A stretch of 64,000 nt of DNA from positions 1 through 64,000 of the forward strand of contig JALKBU010000054.1 in assembly GCA_023091735.1 (NCBI GenBank), written 5' to 3'. Positions 19,177 to 29,252 of this stretch are shown piece after piece (position 1 is the stretch's first letter; every line of letters begins with the position of its first letter). A program made the position numbers and the translations under genes. The stretch is from Trichomonas tenax (lineage: Eukaryota; Parabasalia; Trichomonadida; Trichomonadidae). Under the pieces are notes generated by a model. That model searched no databases. It was not told the DNA's origin and saw only the letters and a program-made list of their open reading frames with translations.

Positions 19177-20772
19177 TCATTGAGCATCAATAGTTCTATT
19201 CTTAGGTCCACGGCACCGTTTCCTTGTCTTCCTCTTCTTAATTGGTGCAGAATCAGACGCTGGAACGTTAAGTACAATATTTGCTGCGCTTGAAGTAATT
19301 ATGAGAGGAGCTGATTTCAAACTCGATCTTGGTGAAGGAGGTGGTGAGTTTCTTCGAACATTTTCACCAGTCTCAACAACAACATCACGACATGAAATTC
19401 CTGGCTCAGTATCATCGAGTGAATAGTCATCTGATGGCATTTCGTTAGCCGCTGTTAAGAAATTCGGAAGAATTCCATCATTTGTAGAAGTTTCTTTTTC
19501 TGTTCCGGTAGAACTTGCTGTAGATTCTTCAGTGTCGTTAGTTGGTGTTTTCTCTTCTTTGAATATTCCTTGAGTCTTTGACTTTATAAGAGTTTTCTTC
19601 TTTTTGATGACTTTCCTCTTCTTCTTTCTCGCAGATCCAACATCAGAGCCTGGTTCTGAGTCTGATTTTCTTGGAATTAACGGCGGTGGATGTTCTCCTT
19701 GTAATGTAACTGCATTTCGTTGACTAAGTGAAATTAATTTAATCGATGAGTTTGTATGAGCCGAGTCGAGTGTAACCGGTTCCTTTCGAACGTAAGATTT
19801 TGTAGATCTTTGTAATCCCATTCTTCCATCAACGAGAAGCATGATCGCTTTCTCGCAATTACCTTCCTCTGTGTCATCGCCAAGAGAGAAGAATGTGACT
19901 TCGCCATTACCTTTGAAATGAACACATCCAGACCTGTTTGCAAGCAGTCTGCAGTAATCAGAGCAGCTGAAAACAGTCATTCCCAGTGTTCCAGCGAAAG
20001 CGTGGACACCGGTTGTCGTGCATTGATGGCCTCTAAGCATAAATTTCAAATTGTTGGCAGACAAGAACTCTTTAACGGCTTGCTTGCCGAAGAGGACTCC
20101 TGAACCGCGATTGTTTGATTCGAAGTCTACGTCTTTATCTGAAGGATCTGACCAAACAAGATCTGAAATAAGTGGCTGACCGTCATAGTTGGTGATTGGA
20201 AGCTTAATGGAACGAATCGTTGAGACATTCTCCATGTATGGACTAAGGCCACCGTGAACACAGAACGTTTCTTTGTTGATAATTGCCGCCAATGGTAAAA
20301 ACGAAAACACACGCTGGAAAATCGCCCAGAGTGTTGGCTTTCTGTAAGACTCGACGACCTCTTCGTAAAATCCGTAAACTTTGTTGATATGTGAAAATTC
20401 GTGATTTCCGCGCAATAAATAAACCTTATCAGGGTATTTGCAGTATAACGCCATCAATATTGTCATGACTTCGAGTGAATTATCACCTCTATCGACGTAA
20501 TCGCCAAGGAATAAATATCTTGTTTGCGGCGGTGGCTTAAATATTCTAAAAATTCTCAGCAAATCTTCGATGGAACCATGCAAATCGCCGACAATGACCA
20601 CAGGATACTCCAATTCTAGAAGAGGATCCGGATTTGCTGATAATTTTTCGACTGTTTGGTGACACAAATCAGTCATATCTCTCTCCGAGAACCCCGGAAG
20701 AGGGGTCTCAGGAGGAATATGTTTATTCCAGAGTTTTTCGTATGCACTAATGACTCTGTCTAAAATGCTCAT
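19177..20772 (-). CDS. PP1-like Ser/Thr phosphatase with a long basic tail
   Basis: A 531-residue PPP-family phosphatase. The catalytic domain (about 1-320) has all metal and active-site motifs: GDLHG (62-66), GDYVDRG (90-96), RGNHE (121-125), HGG (173-175), and later WSDPSD and MLRGHQC. The helical start ILDRVISAYEKLW is PP1-like. A tail of some 200 residues follows, rich in Ser/Thr/Glu, with the basic cluster KKKRKVIKKKK, a likely nuclear signal, and a final RKRCRGPKNR. Tails of this size on PPP enzymes are typical of trichomonad paralogues. The frame extends 25 codons upstream, but the ATG at 20772 lies 20 nt after an initiator TCATTTTTT (minus strand, 20786-20794), which decides the start. 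Confidence 0.93.
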   Translation of the reverse strand: MSILDRVISAYEKLWNKHIPPETPLPGFSERDMTDLCHQTVEKLSANPDPLLELEYPVVIVGDLHGSIEDLLRIFRIFKPPPQTRYLFLGDYVDRGDNSLEVMTILMALYCKYPDKVYLLRGNHEFSHINKVYGFYEEVVESYRKPTLWAIFQRVFSFLPLAAIINKETFCVHGGLSPYMENVSTIRSIKLPITNYDGQPLISDLVWSDPSDKDVDFESNNRGSGVLFGKQAVKEFLSANNLKFMLRGHQCTTTGVHAFAGTLGMTVFSCSDYCRLLANRSGCVHFKGNGEVTFFSLGDDTEEGNCEKAIMLLVDGRMGLQRSTKSYVRKEPVTLDSAHTNSSIKLISLSQRNAVTLQGEHPPPLIPRKSDSEPGSDVGSARKKKRKVIKKKKTLIKSKTQGIFKEEKTPTNDTEESTASSTGTEKETSTNDGILPNFLTAANEMPSDDYSLDDTEPGISCRDVVVETGENVRRNSPPPSPRSSLKSAPLIITSSAANIVLNVPASDSAPIKKRKTRKRCRGPKNRTIDAQ

Positions 20773-21174
20773 CAATAAAAAGTTTAAAAAATGACTTTTA
20801 GAGTTAAATTTTTGTATGGAACCATAATCGAAAACACAGATTTTCACTTTCGAGAATCCACCAAGGAAGTTTTTCTCAATTCAAAAGTAAGATAACCTTA
20901 TAAGTGAGCAATTATAACCTTATTCCAAAGAATATGAATAGTATTGTAATTCGCCATTTAGCGATTGCACAATGATTCATGTGGACATGCACATATCACA
21001 TGCCAAAAGAGAGGCTGATCTTTCTTATTTGTTCTGATGTAAAGTTTATTTTTGCTTTTTTGTATGAAATTAGGAATACGCATACTATGTATATCCTAAA
21101 TCAATCATAAAATGGCGGCGACATAAAATGACAGTACTTGTAAGGTTAAAATTTTAAATTACGAATTCGTTTAG
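20773..21174. other. Spacer upstream of the phosphatase
   Basis: Holds the phosphatase initiator and otherwise AT-rich DNA; no gene recognised. Confidence 0.4.
20784..20794 (-). promoter_or_regulatory. Initiator of the PP1-like gene
   Basis: Minus-strand AGTCATTTTTT fits the trichomonad initiator (TCA, pyrimidine, T-rich); its +1 A is at 20792, 20 nt before the ATG. It rules out the longer upstream reading frame. Confidence 0.6.
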
Positions 21175-21275
21175 CTTAAACTATATTTTATAATCCAGGT
21201 ACTCTACGGGCGTGTTCCTCACAATATTGAGGGGCCCCTTGAAAAAATTGAGAGGAGTACCTATATTTAAAAAAG
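21175..21275. repeat. Structured ~100 bp repeat, copy 1
   Basis: This copy shares a core of about 75 nt with 25641-25720. Outer arms AGGTACTC and GAGTACCT (21197-21204 and 21255-21262) are exactly complementary. Inside, CCTCA and TGAGG flank CAATAT as a second hairpin. Flanking words (CTTAAACTA-ATTTT-TAATCC) are also shared. Two nested hairpins kept in both copies suggest either a small foldback/MITE-type element or a structured RNA. No terminator or polymerase III box was identified. Confidence 0.6.
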
Positions 21276-21975
21276 AAGTTTATCAATAGTAAAGAAAAAT
21301 TTCATGTGAAATTTTTGAATCAAAAACCCCAAAAATGAAAATACTGATTTTCACAGTCAATGTTAAGCATCTAACTTTGAAATTAACAACATTACAATTC
21401 TAGTTTATGTACCTTATAATTCTTTGTTGCTTTTGAGTTTTGTTATGTCCATATTCTCGATTTTACCTGCCTCATGACAATTATCCTTCATCACAGTTCA
21501 TTCTAATAAAGACATCAAATGTATGAGTGTCTCTTTGTTCCGATGGCGATTATACCTTCAATACGAGAATTTGAAATCTTATCTCCAAATAGGTTTTATA
21601 AATCTTTATGAGAATGCAATGCACTCATGAGCATGCATAATCAATAGATGTTGCATCTGGAATTCAAGTTGGGTTTGTATTCAAGCATATTGAATCAAAT
21701 TAAATTGCTCTATATATGATTTCAATATACGTATTCATCTCAACACATCTGGTATAAATACACATCGAGATATATGGCCTTAATAATTAATATAAAAAGA
21801 ATTAAGAAAATTTCATTAAGTCTTTTCCTGTAAAATCAAGTCATACTCATAGAGCAAATAGAAACATAGTTATACAATCTATTTTAAATAAGTTGAATTC
21901 AATAGAGCTACATGATCTTGAGTTATTAATTTGTTTTTAATGGAACTCAACTCAATTATGGTTTTTCTCTCAAAT
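21276..21975. other. AT-rich non-coding stretch
   Basis: 700 bp with no supported gene or repeat. Several short palindromic AT words, nothing assignable. Confidence 0.35.
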
Positions 21976-22790
21976 AACGTCTGAGAGCCGTGGATGTATT
22001 CAATGAGATTGATCATACACTAGGTAAAGAAGCTGTTGGTTATTCAACTTCCATTAAAAACCTAACACAGCAGCAGTTTCCTAATGACACAATGGATCTG
22101 GATGAAAATCTGCCAAAAATGGCTCTTAGAAATTTCATTGGTGCCAGCTTTAGCTTACTTGAATGAATTCACTTATATCTCACAATAAGAGATTGAGAAG
22201 GAGATTTATATTCTTTTGGAAGCTGTTTGAAGATATTTTGATAGAAGTTTTGGCTTCTTCATTAAATTCTTCTTCTGGTTCCATAAATCAACCTCAGAAA
22301 AAAACTTCCTGAAAAATGTTCTCGATATCATGACCGAGCTCATCATACAACTGATATTTAAGAGAGCCATATTCCCCATCCTTGAAGAGCTGCAATTTCA
22401 TTTGCCGATAAATTAGTAAAATATATTGCTATCTTGTGAATCTGCACCACCAACAAGGCAAAAGCATTTAACCAACCAAAATAAGGTTATTTTGATAATT
22501 GCCCAGCAATACCTATAATGCACTTCATTTGTATCCTTCAAAGCGGAAATACAATTAATAGCAACTGGTGTATTAATCAAATATTACAAAAAATTATCAA
22601 CTCTATATATGATATAGAGATATCTTATCAAAACAATCTAACCGTGTATTTTGAAAATGAAAATCAGTATTTGCAAAAAAAGGCAACTTCTTTTTTGAAT
22701 GCTAATAGCATATCCGCAGTATTAAATTTAGTTTTCTCATCAAATATTACTTTATTAGGATTTTTCCTATTTATTTATATCGAAAAGTAG
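21976..22790 (+). pseudogene. Decayed gene of unknown family
   Basis: A coding-like frame begins within RLRAVDVFNEIDHTLGKEAV (about 21983) and continues through YSTSIKNLTQQQFPNDTMDL and LRNFIGASFSLLE before a TGA; further stop-broken frames carry EKNFLKNVLDIMTELIIQLI (about 22300) and an 82-residue piece at 22545-22790 (INSNWCINQILQKIINSIYD). Base composition is less AT-rich than true spacer and residue use is protein-like. No domain is recognised, and the number of stops and shifts shows a non-functional relic. The pieces may or may not come from one gene. Confidence 0.4.
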
Positions 22791-23059
22791 CTAAGAAGTC
22801 AAATATTCAAGGCTACGAATGATTTTCTTCAAAAGATAGAAAAATTTTTCATCGATTTTTCATCATAGTTAATAAAATCTATTTTTCATAGCCTAGAGAA
22901 AGATTAGGATCGAGATTTCAAAGCATAAGGTGGTTATTTGTTTGATGCTCTTTATCACTATGTTAATAGAATTAAACAATACTTATCCTAACTTGAGATG
23001 TTACACTTCGTTGGGTCACCATATATTTTCCAAAATTTATTTTTTATATTTCATTGTGA

Positions 23060-24268
23060 ATGAAAGCGCTTAAGCTCCCGAGCATTATTCCCTCTAAGTA
23101 CCAGGATATTGATGTACCGTATAAGAGTGAGAGACTTGAGATATCTAAAGAAGAAATGAAACAAATAAAACTTATTAAAAACACACCTGTAGAAATATAA
23201 ATTTTTACTGAACCTTCAACACCAGTTAAATGCATTATTGATACTGACTTAGGTACAGACTTCGATGACACGATGGCATTATGATATGCTTTGCATTTAG
23301 AGAATTTAGAAATTTAAGGTGTCACAACAAACTATGGACCAGTAGAGTTACGTGCTGCAATGGTAAGAAAGATTCAAGACGCATTTATAAAATGCCATCC
23401 AGATAAAAAAATGTTTCCTATTATTGCTGGTTCTAGTTGTGCCCTTGGGTCACATAGGGGAATCTTTTTGGCACCAAATGAAAGTCTTCCTTTTTACAGA
23501 GAAGAAAGAGAAGAATTGATCGATCTTCAACACATGAGTTCACGTGTTCAAAGTGATGCTGCTGATTTTATGATACAGACATGTTTAGAATACCTACATG
23601 AGGTTACTATCATATCGATTGGAATTCCAACTAATATAGGTTTAGCAATACAAAGACATAAATCTTTCGCTGAAAATGTGAAAGAAATTGTTGTAATGGG
23701 TGGCGGCAGTATTATTGATAAGAAAGACACAAACGAAACACCTTTCGATATTCCAAATCCGGACCAATATTTAGATTTCTTTAAGTCTGGAAAGATAATT
23801 CATTTATATCCAAACCACAATGTATCTGGTGACACATTAGCCACAAAAATCATGTTTGATTCAGGAATTCCAATTCGAATGATTCCACATGATGCTACAA
23901 TGTGCTTTTGGGTCAAAGGACCGGCAATTGATTTCTTGCATCAACACGCTAAGCTTGAAAATGCAGATAAAGATCTAGCAGCTGCTTGTGGATTAATGAT
24001 GGAAGCATGGCTTGCAAAAAGACATGGGCAAAATGGTCAATGTCCACATGATCCACTAACTGTTCATGAAGCTGTGTATGGAGGAGATAAAAGTCCATTA
24101 AAATATGGACGAGGAACAATTATATATCATGAATGGGCTGCATTTTCAACATTCATTCCATACAGTGATGGAAAGCATTACCTTGCTGTTGAAGCTCACA
24201 ACATCGAACAATTTTTACAACATCTTGAGAAGTATTTGATTATCGAGGATTACAAACTTGAGCCATAA
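23060..24268 (+). pseudogene. Inosine-uridine type nucleoside hydrolase with three in-frame stops
   Basis: From ATG 23060 one frame runs 403 codons to TAA at 24266-24268, interrupted only by TAA (23198-23200), TGA (23282-23284) and TAA (23315-23317). It is a nucleoside hydrolase, a purine/pyrimidine salvage enzyme: the metal-binding DTDLGTDFDDTMA precedes the second stop, and VVMGGG, DIPNPDQYLDF and a GGDKSPLKYGRG ending match the family. At the second and third stops the family normally has Leu, so TTA-to-TGA and TTA-to-TAA changes are likely. Without readthrough, the longest product starts at 23360 and lacks the catalytic Asp cluster. No frame shift has accumulated, so inactivation looks recent. 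Trichomonads depend on nucleoside salvage and carry several such genes. Confidence 0.88.
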
Positions 24269-24393
24269 TTATATACCAAAAGGAAGCTTGTTTTTGTCGT
24301 TTTTATATTAAATTCGGATTGTATTTTTAAATGAAAAGATATTATAACGAATTTTACATAAACAATACAAATATATGGAAAGGAACTTATGAG

Positions 24394-25294
24394 TTATGAT
24401 TGGTCTTCTAATGGTTTGTTAGTTTCCGGAACATCTTGGAAATCTTCATCACGGAAGTGCTTTGTGCTAGTTTTATGTGACTTATTACGGAGAATCTTGC
24501 GGTATTTCTTTTTCAGTGCATTAGCACGCTCAATGTCACGAAGAACAGAATCTGTCATCAATTTCAGGTGGCGGAAAATCATTGACAAAACCTCCACGAA
24601 GGAATGAATAATTCTTGCCATTAATGAACTGTGTGACGTTAGTGTCTGGAATGATGTCCTCGCTAAGGACACTCAAGTTAATTGAAGAATTAAGTTTGGG
24701 ATTACTTGAATCTATGTAGAAAAGGGCTAGATCATCAGAGACGGATGTTCCAGAGAATCTATTATTATTCCTATATGTCCTTGGCACGTTATCATTTCGT
24801 TTAATATGTAATGCATCTTCTTCATCGATGTTGTACTGAACTTTGTAATTGTAAGTGCTGAAGGCAGCATCAAAGAAACAAAATCCTTTGTAATCCTTAA
24901 GATCATCAACTGTCATTTTAAAGGAGTAATTTCTTTGGTTCGTGACAAGAATTCTGTCGCAAACATCCAGAAACACAGCGTACGCGAACTTAGTAGTGAC
25001 AATGTTGGGTGAAGTTATCTGAACTTCGCCTGGATGATCGTCAAACCAAATTCTCGATATGTTGTAAGTCGAATTAAATGTTGAAATCTTACCAACATCA
25101 ATGCAATCACCATCCTTGTGTATGCATACCTTGCCAGTCGCGGCACCGAAAGAATCAAATATTATCACAGTTTTAGGTTTCGTAATAGAAAGACGATACG
25201 AGGATCCATTGATCACAAGGAAGTGGTGCTGTCTAGTTGTATCAATTTTCAGCGTATCGCACGAGGATCTGATGAATCCTGCAAAAGACCACAT
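24394..25294 (-). CDS. Unknown protein, probably frame-shifted near its C-terminus
   Basis: ATG 25294 opens 252 codons ending at 24536. The sequence is rich in beta-strand-forming and Asn/Ser residues (VIIFDSFGAATGKVCIHKDG, then ISRIWFDDHPGEVQITSPNI) with few Cys, resembling an extracellular beta-sandwich, but no family is recognised. A second minus-strand frame (24672-24394) overlaps its end and encodes a basic, charged stretch ending TKHFRDEDFQDVPETNKPLE, which looks like a cytoplasmic tail. The two frames may be parts of one gene separated by an indel near 24560. No signal peptide is visible at the start. It could be an unnamed gene or a decaying copy. Confidence 0.5.
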
Positions 25295-25625
25295 TGAGAA
25301 AAATATTTGTGAATTTTCTGTGAGAGACTATTCTTTTTGAAACATCCTGTTTAAGCAATGCTGTGATGTATTTTGTAAAATTTTTAAGCGATCATAAAAT
25401 TTTTGCGAAATGAACATAAATATGGGTATAACTGGTATTATGACACCTAGTTATACAATTTTGATGCATCCATTCAATTTTATATTATGATTAAAACAGC
25501 ACTGTTATCATAAAAATACGAAATCATCAATCAAAACATTTGGAAACCATGTTTAACATTTCACAGGATTAAGATATGACATTTTACACAACAGAACTAT
25601 CAAGTAAATTTTTTTGTCATGTAAA

Positions 25626-25727
25626 GTCTTAAACTACATTTTTAATCCAGGTACTCTACGGGCGTGTTTCTCACAATATTGAGTGAGCCCCTTGAAAAAA
25701 TTGAGAGGAGTACTTAGATTAAAAAAT
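25626..25727. repeat. Structured ~100 bp repeat, copy 2
   Basis: Second copy of the element at 21175-21275, same orientation. Outer stem: TTTTTAATC-C-AGGTACTC against GAGTACTT-A-GATTAAAAA, seventeen pairs with one C/A mismatch and a G/U-type change relative to copy 1, so pairing is kept despite substitution. The inner hairpin CTCA-CAATAT-TGAG is retained. It directly abuts a TGTCATGTAAA word (25615-25625). Confidence 0.62.
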
Positions 25728-26041
25728 AAAGTTTTTTGCAAATCCATATTTGGATGATTTCATGGTTAAAAGATTGCTTTCTCATTTGTTATCCTTTAAA
25801 ACATAGTTCTTAAACTAAAGAATCTTTTGTATTGACTATTTTCCATGTTATAAATGTTTTAGATTGAAATTTCAAATTAATTTTCTAATTTTCAAATATT
25901 AATCGATATAAATTATATATTATTTTGTTATTTGAAGAATATTATACGGATATAAATTGCAAAAAGCAAATAAACCATTAGAAAAAGAGATGGAATGAAA
26001 TAACCTTATCACTAAAAAGTGACAATTTAGTAGCAAATGTG
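25728..26041. other. Promoter spacer of the GT61 gene
   Basis: AT-rich. TTATCACTAAAA at 26007-26018 fits the initiator, with its A at 26011, 31 nt before the ATG. Confidence 0.45.
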
Positions 26042-27589
26042 ATGATTCGCAGGAAAACAATAGTAAAGATATCGATAATCATGGTTGCTTTGTTACTATA
26101 TACAACTGCGTTCATGATGATATATAGTTGGCGAAACAGAACAATAACAGCACAAAAATTGCCAAATGAAAATTCGACGTATCTTAAATTTTGCTTAAAT
26201 CTACACGACAACAGAAATAAAATCAATCACAGACAGATAAATTTTGAACTTCGTTCACCAATTTGTGCAATTAAATCAAATATCGAAAAATTCGTTATTT
26301 CTTCAACAAACGATTCCATTATAATAGGAATAGAAATATTTGTGAGTGCTGTATACTCAATTTCCTTCTCTTACAATTATGATGGAAATTATAAAAGATT
26401 TTACTCAGCAACTGTGAATTGCACTTTTTCTCTGAGTAACAATCCTTCAGAAAGATATACAAGACTTATTTGTCACGGAAAATCATTTGATGATCGTTGG
26501 TGTGAGGCTTCAAATGCTTGTCGCGATGGAACTTCTGTTATTTTTGCATTTCCTTATACCGTCAAGTTCCAGAGTCCTCTTCTAAATCCATCAGCACGTC
26601 CACCACCATATTCACGAGATAAATTTATAATTGATTCAAAAAGAATCAAATTACAACCAGAAATATATGCTGAACCAGGGCCACCGGGAATAGTGTGTTC
26701 CAGGTATATAAATCACGCTATGCTTTGGCATAATCTTGTTGATTTTATAATTCCAATTTATAGAACATTATACATCACAAATTCCACAAATGACTGCGTA
26801 ATTCATGCGTTCGATGATGATGGAAAGTATGGCTTGTTTTATGCACAAGGAATCTGCAAGAAAGTTGTTTATGATGATTCGAAAATTTATTGTCATCAAA
26901 GATTAATCATTGGTGTTCCAAAGTCTGCAAACAACAAACAAGAAACGAAACTATTCTTGAATTATGATATTCCTAGTAATGAACTAGTTGGATTCAGAGA
27001 AAAAATGCTGTCAGCAGCAAACAGTACTGCTTGTTCTCCTTCAAATGAGCATCCGAAAGTTCTAATTATCAAAAGGAGAATGAAGCAAGAGAAAAGGAAT
27101 CTTATCAATGCAGACGAAGTTGCAAAGGCAGTACATGAAATGTGCTTGTTTTGTGAGGTAATACAGATGGATCTCCAAGATTATAATAAGATGCAGCAAG
27201 TTGCAATAACATGTGCATCATCTTTACTAATTGGAATCCATGGAAGTGGATTAACTCATGCGATGTGGATGGCTCCTTCGACAGACGCATCACCAACAGC
27301 AATGGTAGAAATCCTGCCTTATATGTACGACTGCCGTGATTGGTATAAGAAACTCGCACAGATGGCAAAAGTTGAATATATTCCAATCAGAACTTTGAGA
27401 TTAAATCAATCAAGATGGGATCCAAATGTCAGCGACAAAAGATCAACAGGATGCCATAAATCAGCTGACATGTGTGGCAAAGGCTGGTGCCACGACTTTC
27501 TACGTGATCAATCAACAATTGTTGATATTCAGCAATTCAAGAAACAACTCCAACCAATCATAGATAGATTCAAGAAACACAGAATCTAA
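26042..27589 (+). CDS. GT61-family glycosyltransferase (type II membrane protein)
   Basis: A 515-residue protein with a short basic N-terminus (MIRRKTIVK), one membrane segment (about 10-30) and a luminal region, the layout of a Golgi/ER glycosyltransferase. The C-terminal half is GT61/DUF563-like: AMLWHNLVDFIIPIYRTLY, VLIIKRRMKQEKRNLINADE and the hallmark LLIGIHGSGLTHAMWM, followed by VEILPYMYDCRDWYKKLAQ. This family includes EOGT and POMGNT2-like GlcNAc transferases and plant xylosyltransferases; acceptor and donor sugars cannot be told here. Four Cys near residues 140-215 may form disulfides. The ATG is chosen because the preceding GTG is not a credible eukaryotic start and an initiator lies 31 nt upstream. 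Confidence 0.9.
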   Translation: MIRRKTIVKISIIMVALLLYTTAFMMIYSWRNRTITAQKLPNENSTYLKFCLNLHDNRNKINHRQINFELRSPICAIKSNIEKFVISSTNDSIIIGIEIFVSAVYSISFSYNYDGNYKRFYSATVNCTFSLSNNPSERYTRLICHGKSFDDRWCEASNACRDGTSVIFAFPYTVKFQSPLLNPSARPPPYSRDKFIIDSKRIKLQPEIYAEPGPPGIVCSRYINHAMLWHNLVDFIIPIYRTLYITNSTNDCVIHAFDDDGKYGLFYAQGICKKVVYDDSKIYCHQRLIIGVPKSANNKQETKLFLNYDIPSNELVGFREKMLSAANSTACSPSNEHPKVLIIKRRMKQEKRNLINADEVAKAVHEMCLFCEVIQMDLQDYNKMQQVAITCASSLLIGIHGSGLTHAMWMAPSTDASPTAMVEILPYMYDCRDWYKKLAQMAKVEYIPIRTLRLNQSRWDPNVSDKRSTGCHKSADMCGKGWCHDFLRDQSTIVDIQQFKKQLQPIIDRFKKHRI

Positions 27590-28091
27590 TTTTTATATCA
27601 ATAACTAAAATATTTGTATGTGATTATAGAGTAACTCTCATATTTTTGATATTTACAGCCTTTTAACAGCAACAAATGAATCAAACAATATCCCAGCAAA
27701 AAATTATTCATATTGTTGAAACAGGATTTAATTCATATACCGAAAAAGAAAATATATGATGTATAAAATGATTATAATATGATTTAAGAAGTCCAAAGAT
27801 CAAATTTGATCCGAGTAAGAAAATATTATATTTTAAGAAAATTTGGTGATTTGTTAAGGATAGTTAATGAAATAGATTCAACTATTGAAGCAATGTTAAT
27901 TCTATATTAGTTTAAGGATCATTGTTAATAAGAAAATATGATTTCAGACGATTCGGTGTAATAATTCGATTTACTCGACGATCTCCAGTTCATTTTATAG
28001 TATATCCCACAGGGAGTAAAATACTACATGAAATAAAGAAAAACGGGTATAGAAAATTTGAATGGTTTACATAATTCTTAAAACAAAAACG
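27590..28091. other. AT-rich spacer
   Basis: About 500 bp without gene, RNA or repeat that can be supported. Confidence 0.4.
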
Positions 28092-28388
28092 ATGCTTTTC
28101 TTTTTCTCTTTTCTTCTTCAACATGTTTTCAGTAAAGGAGATATCACTACCAACACGGTGATATTCGCTTCGTTGTCAGTGTTATCCCTCTGCGTTCTTT
28201 TCGTTGTTGGCTGCTGTTTCTGCGCAAAACAGAAAGGATACGAAAAACAGGAGATGCACAATTCTGACATGGGAGCGAAAGAGACCGAGAGACAGGAATT
28301 GAGGGCAAACTTGATTCCTCCGTTATTTTTCACACAAGGATTGAAAGATCCGCTACAACAAGACGATCTCCTTGAAAAGGTTAAATAA
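28092..28388 (+). CDS. Small type I membrane protein
   Basis: A 98-residue protein: a hydrophobic signal peptide (MLFFFSFLLQHVFS), a very short outer segment (KGDITTNT), one transmembrane helix (VIFASLSVLSLCVLFVVGCC) and a 50-residue charged cytoplasmic tail containing KQKGYEKQEM and ending LEKVK. An in-frame ATG ten codons upstream (28062) is possible, but this start gives the cleaner signal peptide. No family recognised. Similar tiny signal-TM-tail proteins could be adaptors or truncated ends of surface proteins. Its length and composition argue for a real gene, but there is no homology support. Confidence 0.5.
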   Translation: MLFFFSFLLQHVFSKGDITTNTVIFASLSVLSLCVLFVVGCCFCAKQKGYEKQEMHNSDMGAKETERQELRANLIPPLFFTQGLKDPLQQDDLLEKVK

Positions 28389-29081
28389 GATCGCCTTTTT
28401 GATGCCTCCTGTTATAGTTTTATCTTACAAAAGTTGCTTTAAACTGTCGAAATTATAGAGTAATAGTCAAATACACAATTTTACTCAAAGAAACTATATA
28501 TAGAACAATAGAAAACTAATATAAAGACAATTGAGAACATATCTTACTGCTTAATGAAATATCAATTATAATGAATTAAATATATTTGATATATGATCAC
28601 TATTCAATAGATATGAATACACAGTTTATTAAGGTTAAATGCAGCAAGTTGGATCATATTTCAAATTGATTTCAAGCCGAGTCAATATATTTGGAGTTAA
28701 TATCTGAATAGCAAAAAGCTTAGCAATGTGTTATTTTCATCCCCGATTTACATGTTGTGTTCAATATTTTTTATTGAAGATCATAATATCAAAATAGAGA
28801 GCCATGCTTTGAAATCTACGAATAAAATAGACATGTAAAATATGCAATATGAGTTATGTACCTCAAAAATAAGCATAAATACATGGATAAAAATTTTAAG
28901 CAAATGAGAAACTTTTTCTTGGTAATATACTCATTTGAAGTAATAAGGATTCTATGTAGGAGGTCGTTTCGTTGTTTGGAGTAAAATTTTATTCTATGCT
29001 AATTTTATTCAGCAAAAAGAAGGGAATAGTATTAATAAATATCATATTAAAACTATATTAGTTATAAACACGCCTATATTC
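28389..29081. other. AT-rich spacer
   Basis: About 690 bp with no gene. It includes one GACATGTAAA word at 28830-28839. Confidence 0.4.
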
Positions 29082-29252
29082 TTACTCTTCTCCAGACTTG
29101 TTCTGGCCGGCCTTAGCATAGCGTGCATTGCGGAGGAACTTAGCGTTCATTCCCTTCTCAAACCAGAGTTTCTTGACAACGCACTTGTGGATGCCATTGC
29201 GGTGGTGCTGGTGAGACCTGTTGTGGGCGGATGTGTTAGAGCGCTTAGCCAT
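29082..29252 (-). CDS. RPL29: Ribosomal protein eL29
   Basis: A 56-residue, highly basic protein of the large cytosolic ribosomal subunit. MAKRSNTSAHNRSHQHHRNG matches the conserved N-terminus of eL29, and KFLRNARYAKAGQNK matches its second conserved block. It is short, as in many protists. The ATG at 29252 gives the canonical start; an upstream TTG/ATG-less extension is rejected. Codons are GC-rich (rare for this region), fitting strong expression. GGCCGGCC palindromes occur both in the coding end (29106-29113) and 9 nt upstream of the ATG (29261-29268), unusual in such AT-rich DNA. Confidence 0.93.
   Translation of the reverse strand: MAKRSNTSAHNRSHQHHRNGIHKCVVKKLWFEKGMNAKFLRNARYAKAGQNKSGEE

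Noticed and set aside
21175..21275. Structured repeat as a 5S rRNA or tRNA
   Set aside because: A short GTACCTGGATT-like match on the minus strand recalls 5S rRNA, but the rest does not fold or align as 5S or tRNA.
23044..23271. Minus-strand 75-codon frame over the nucleoside hydrolase start
   Set aside because: Antisense shadow of the recognised hydrolase frame.
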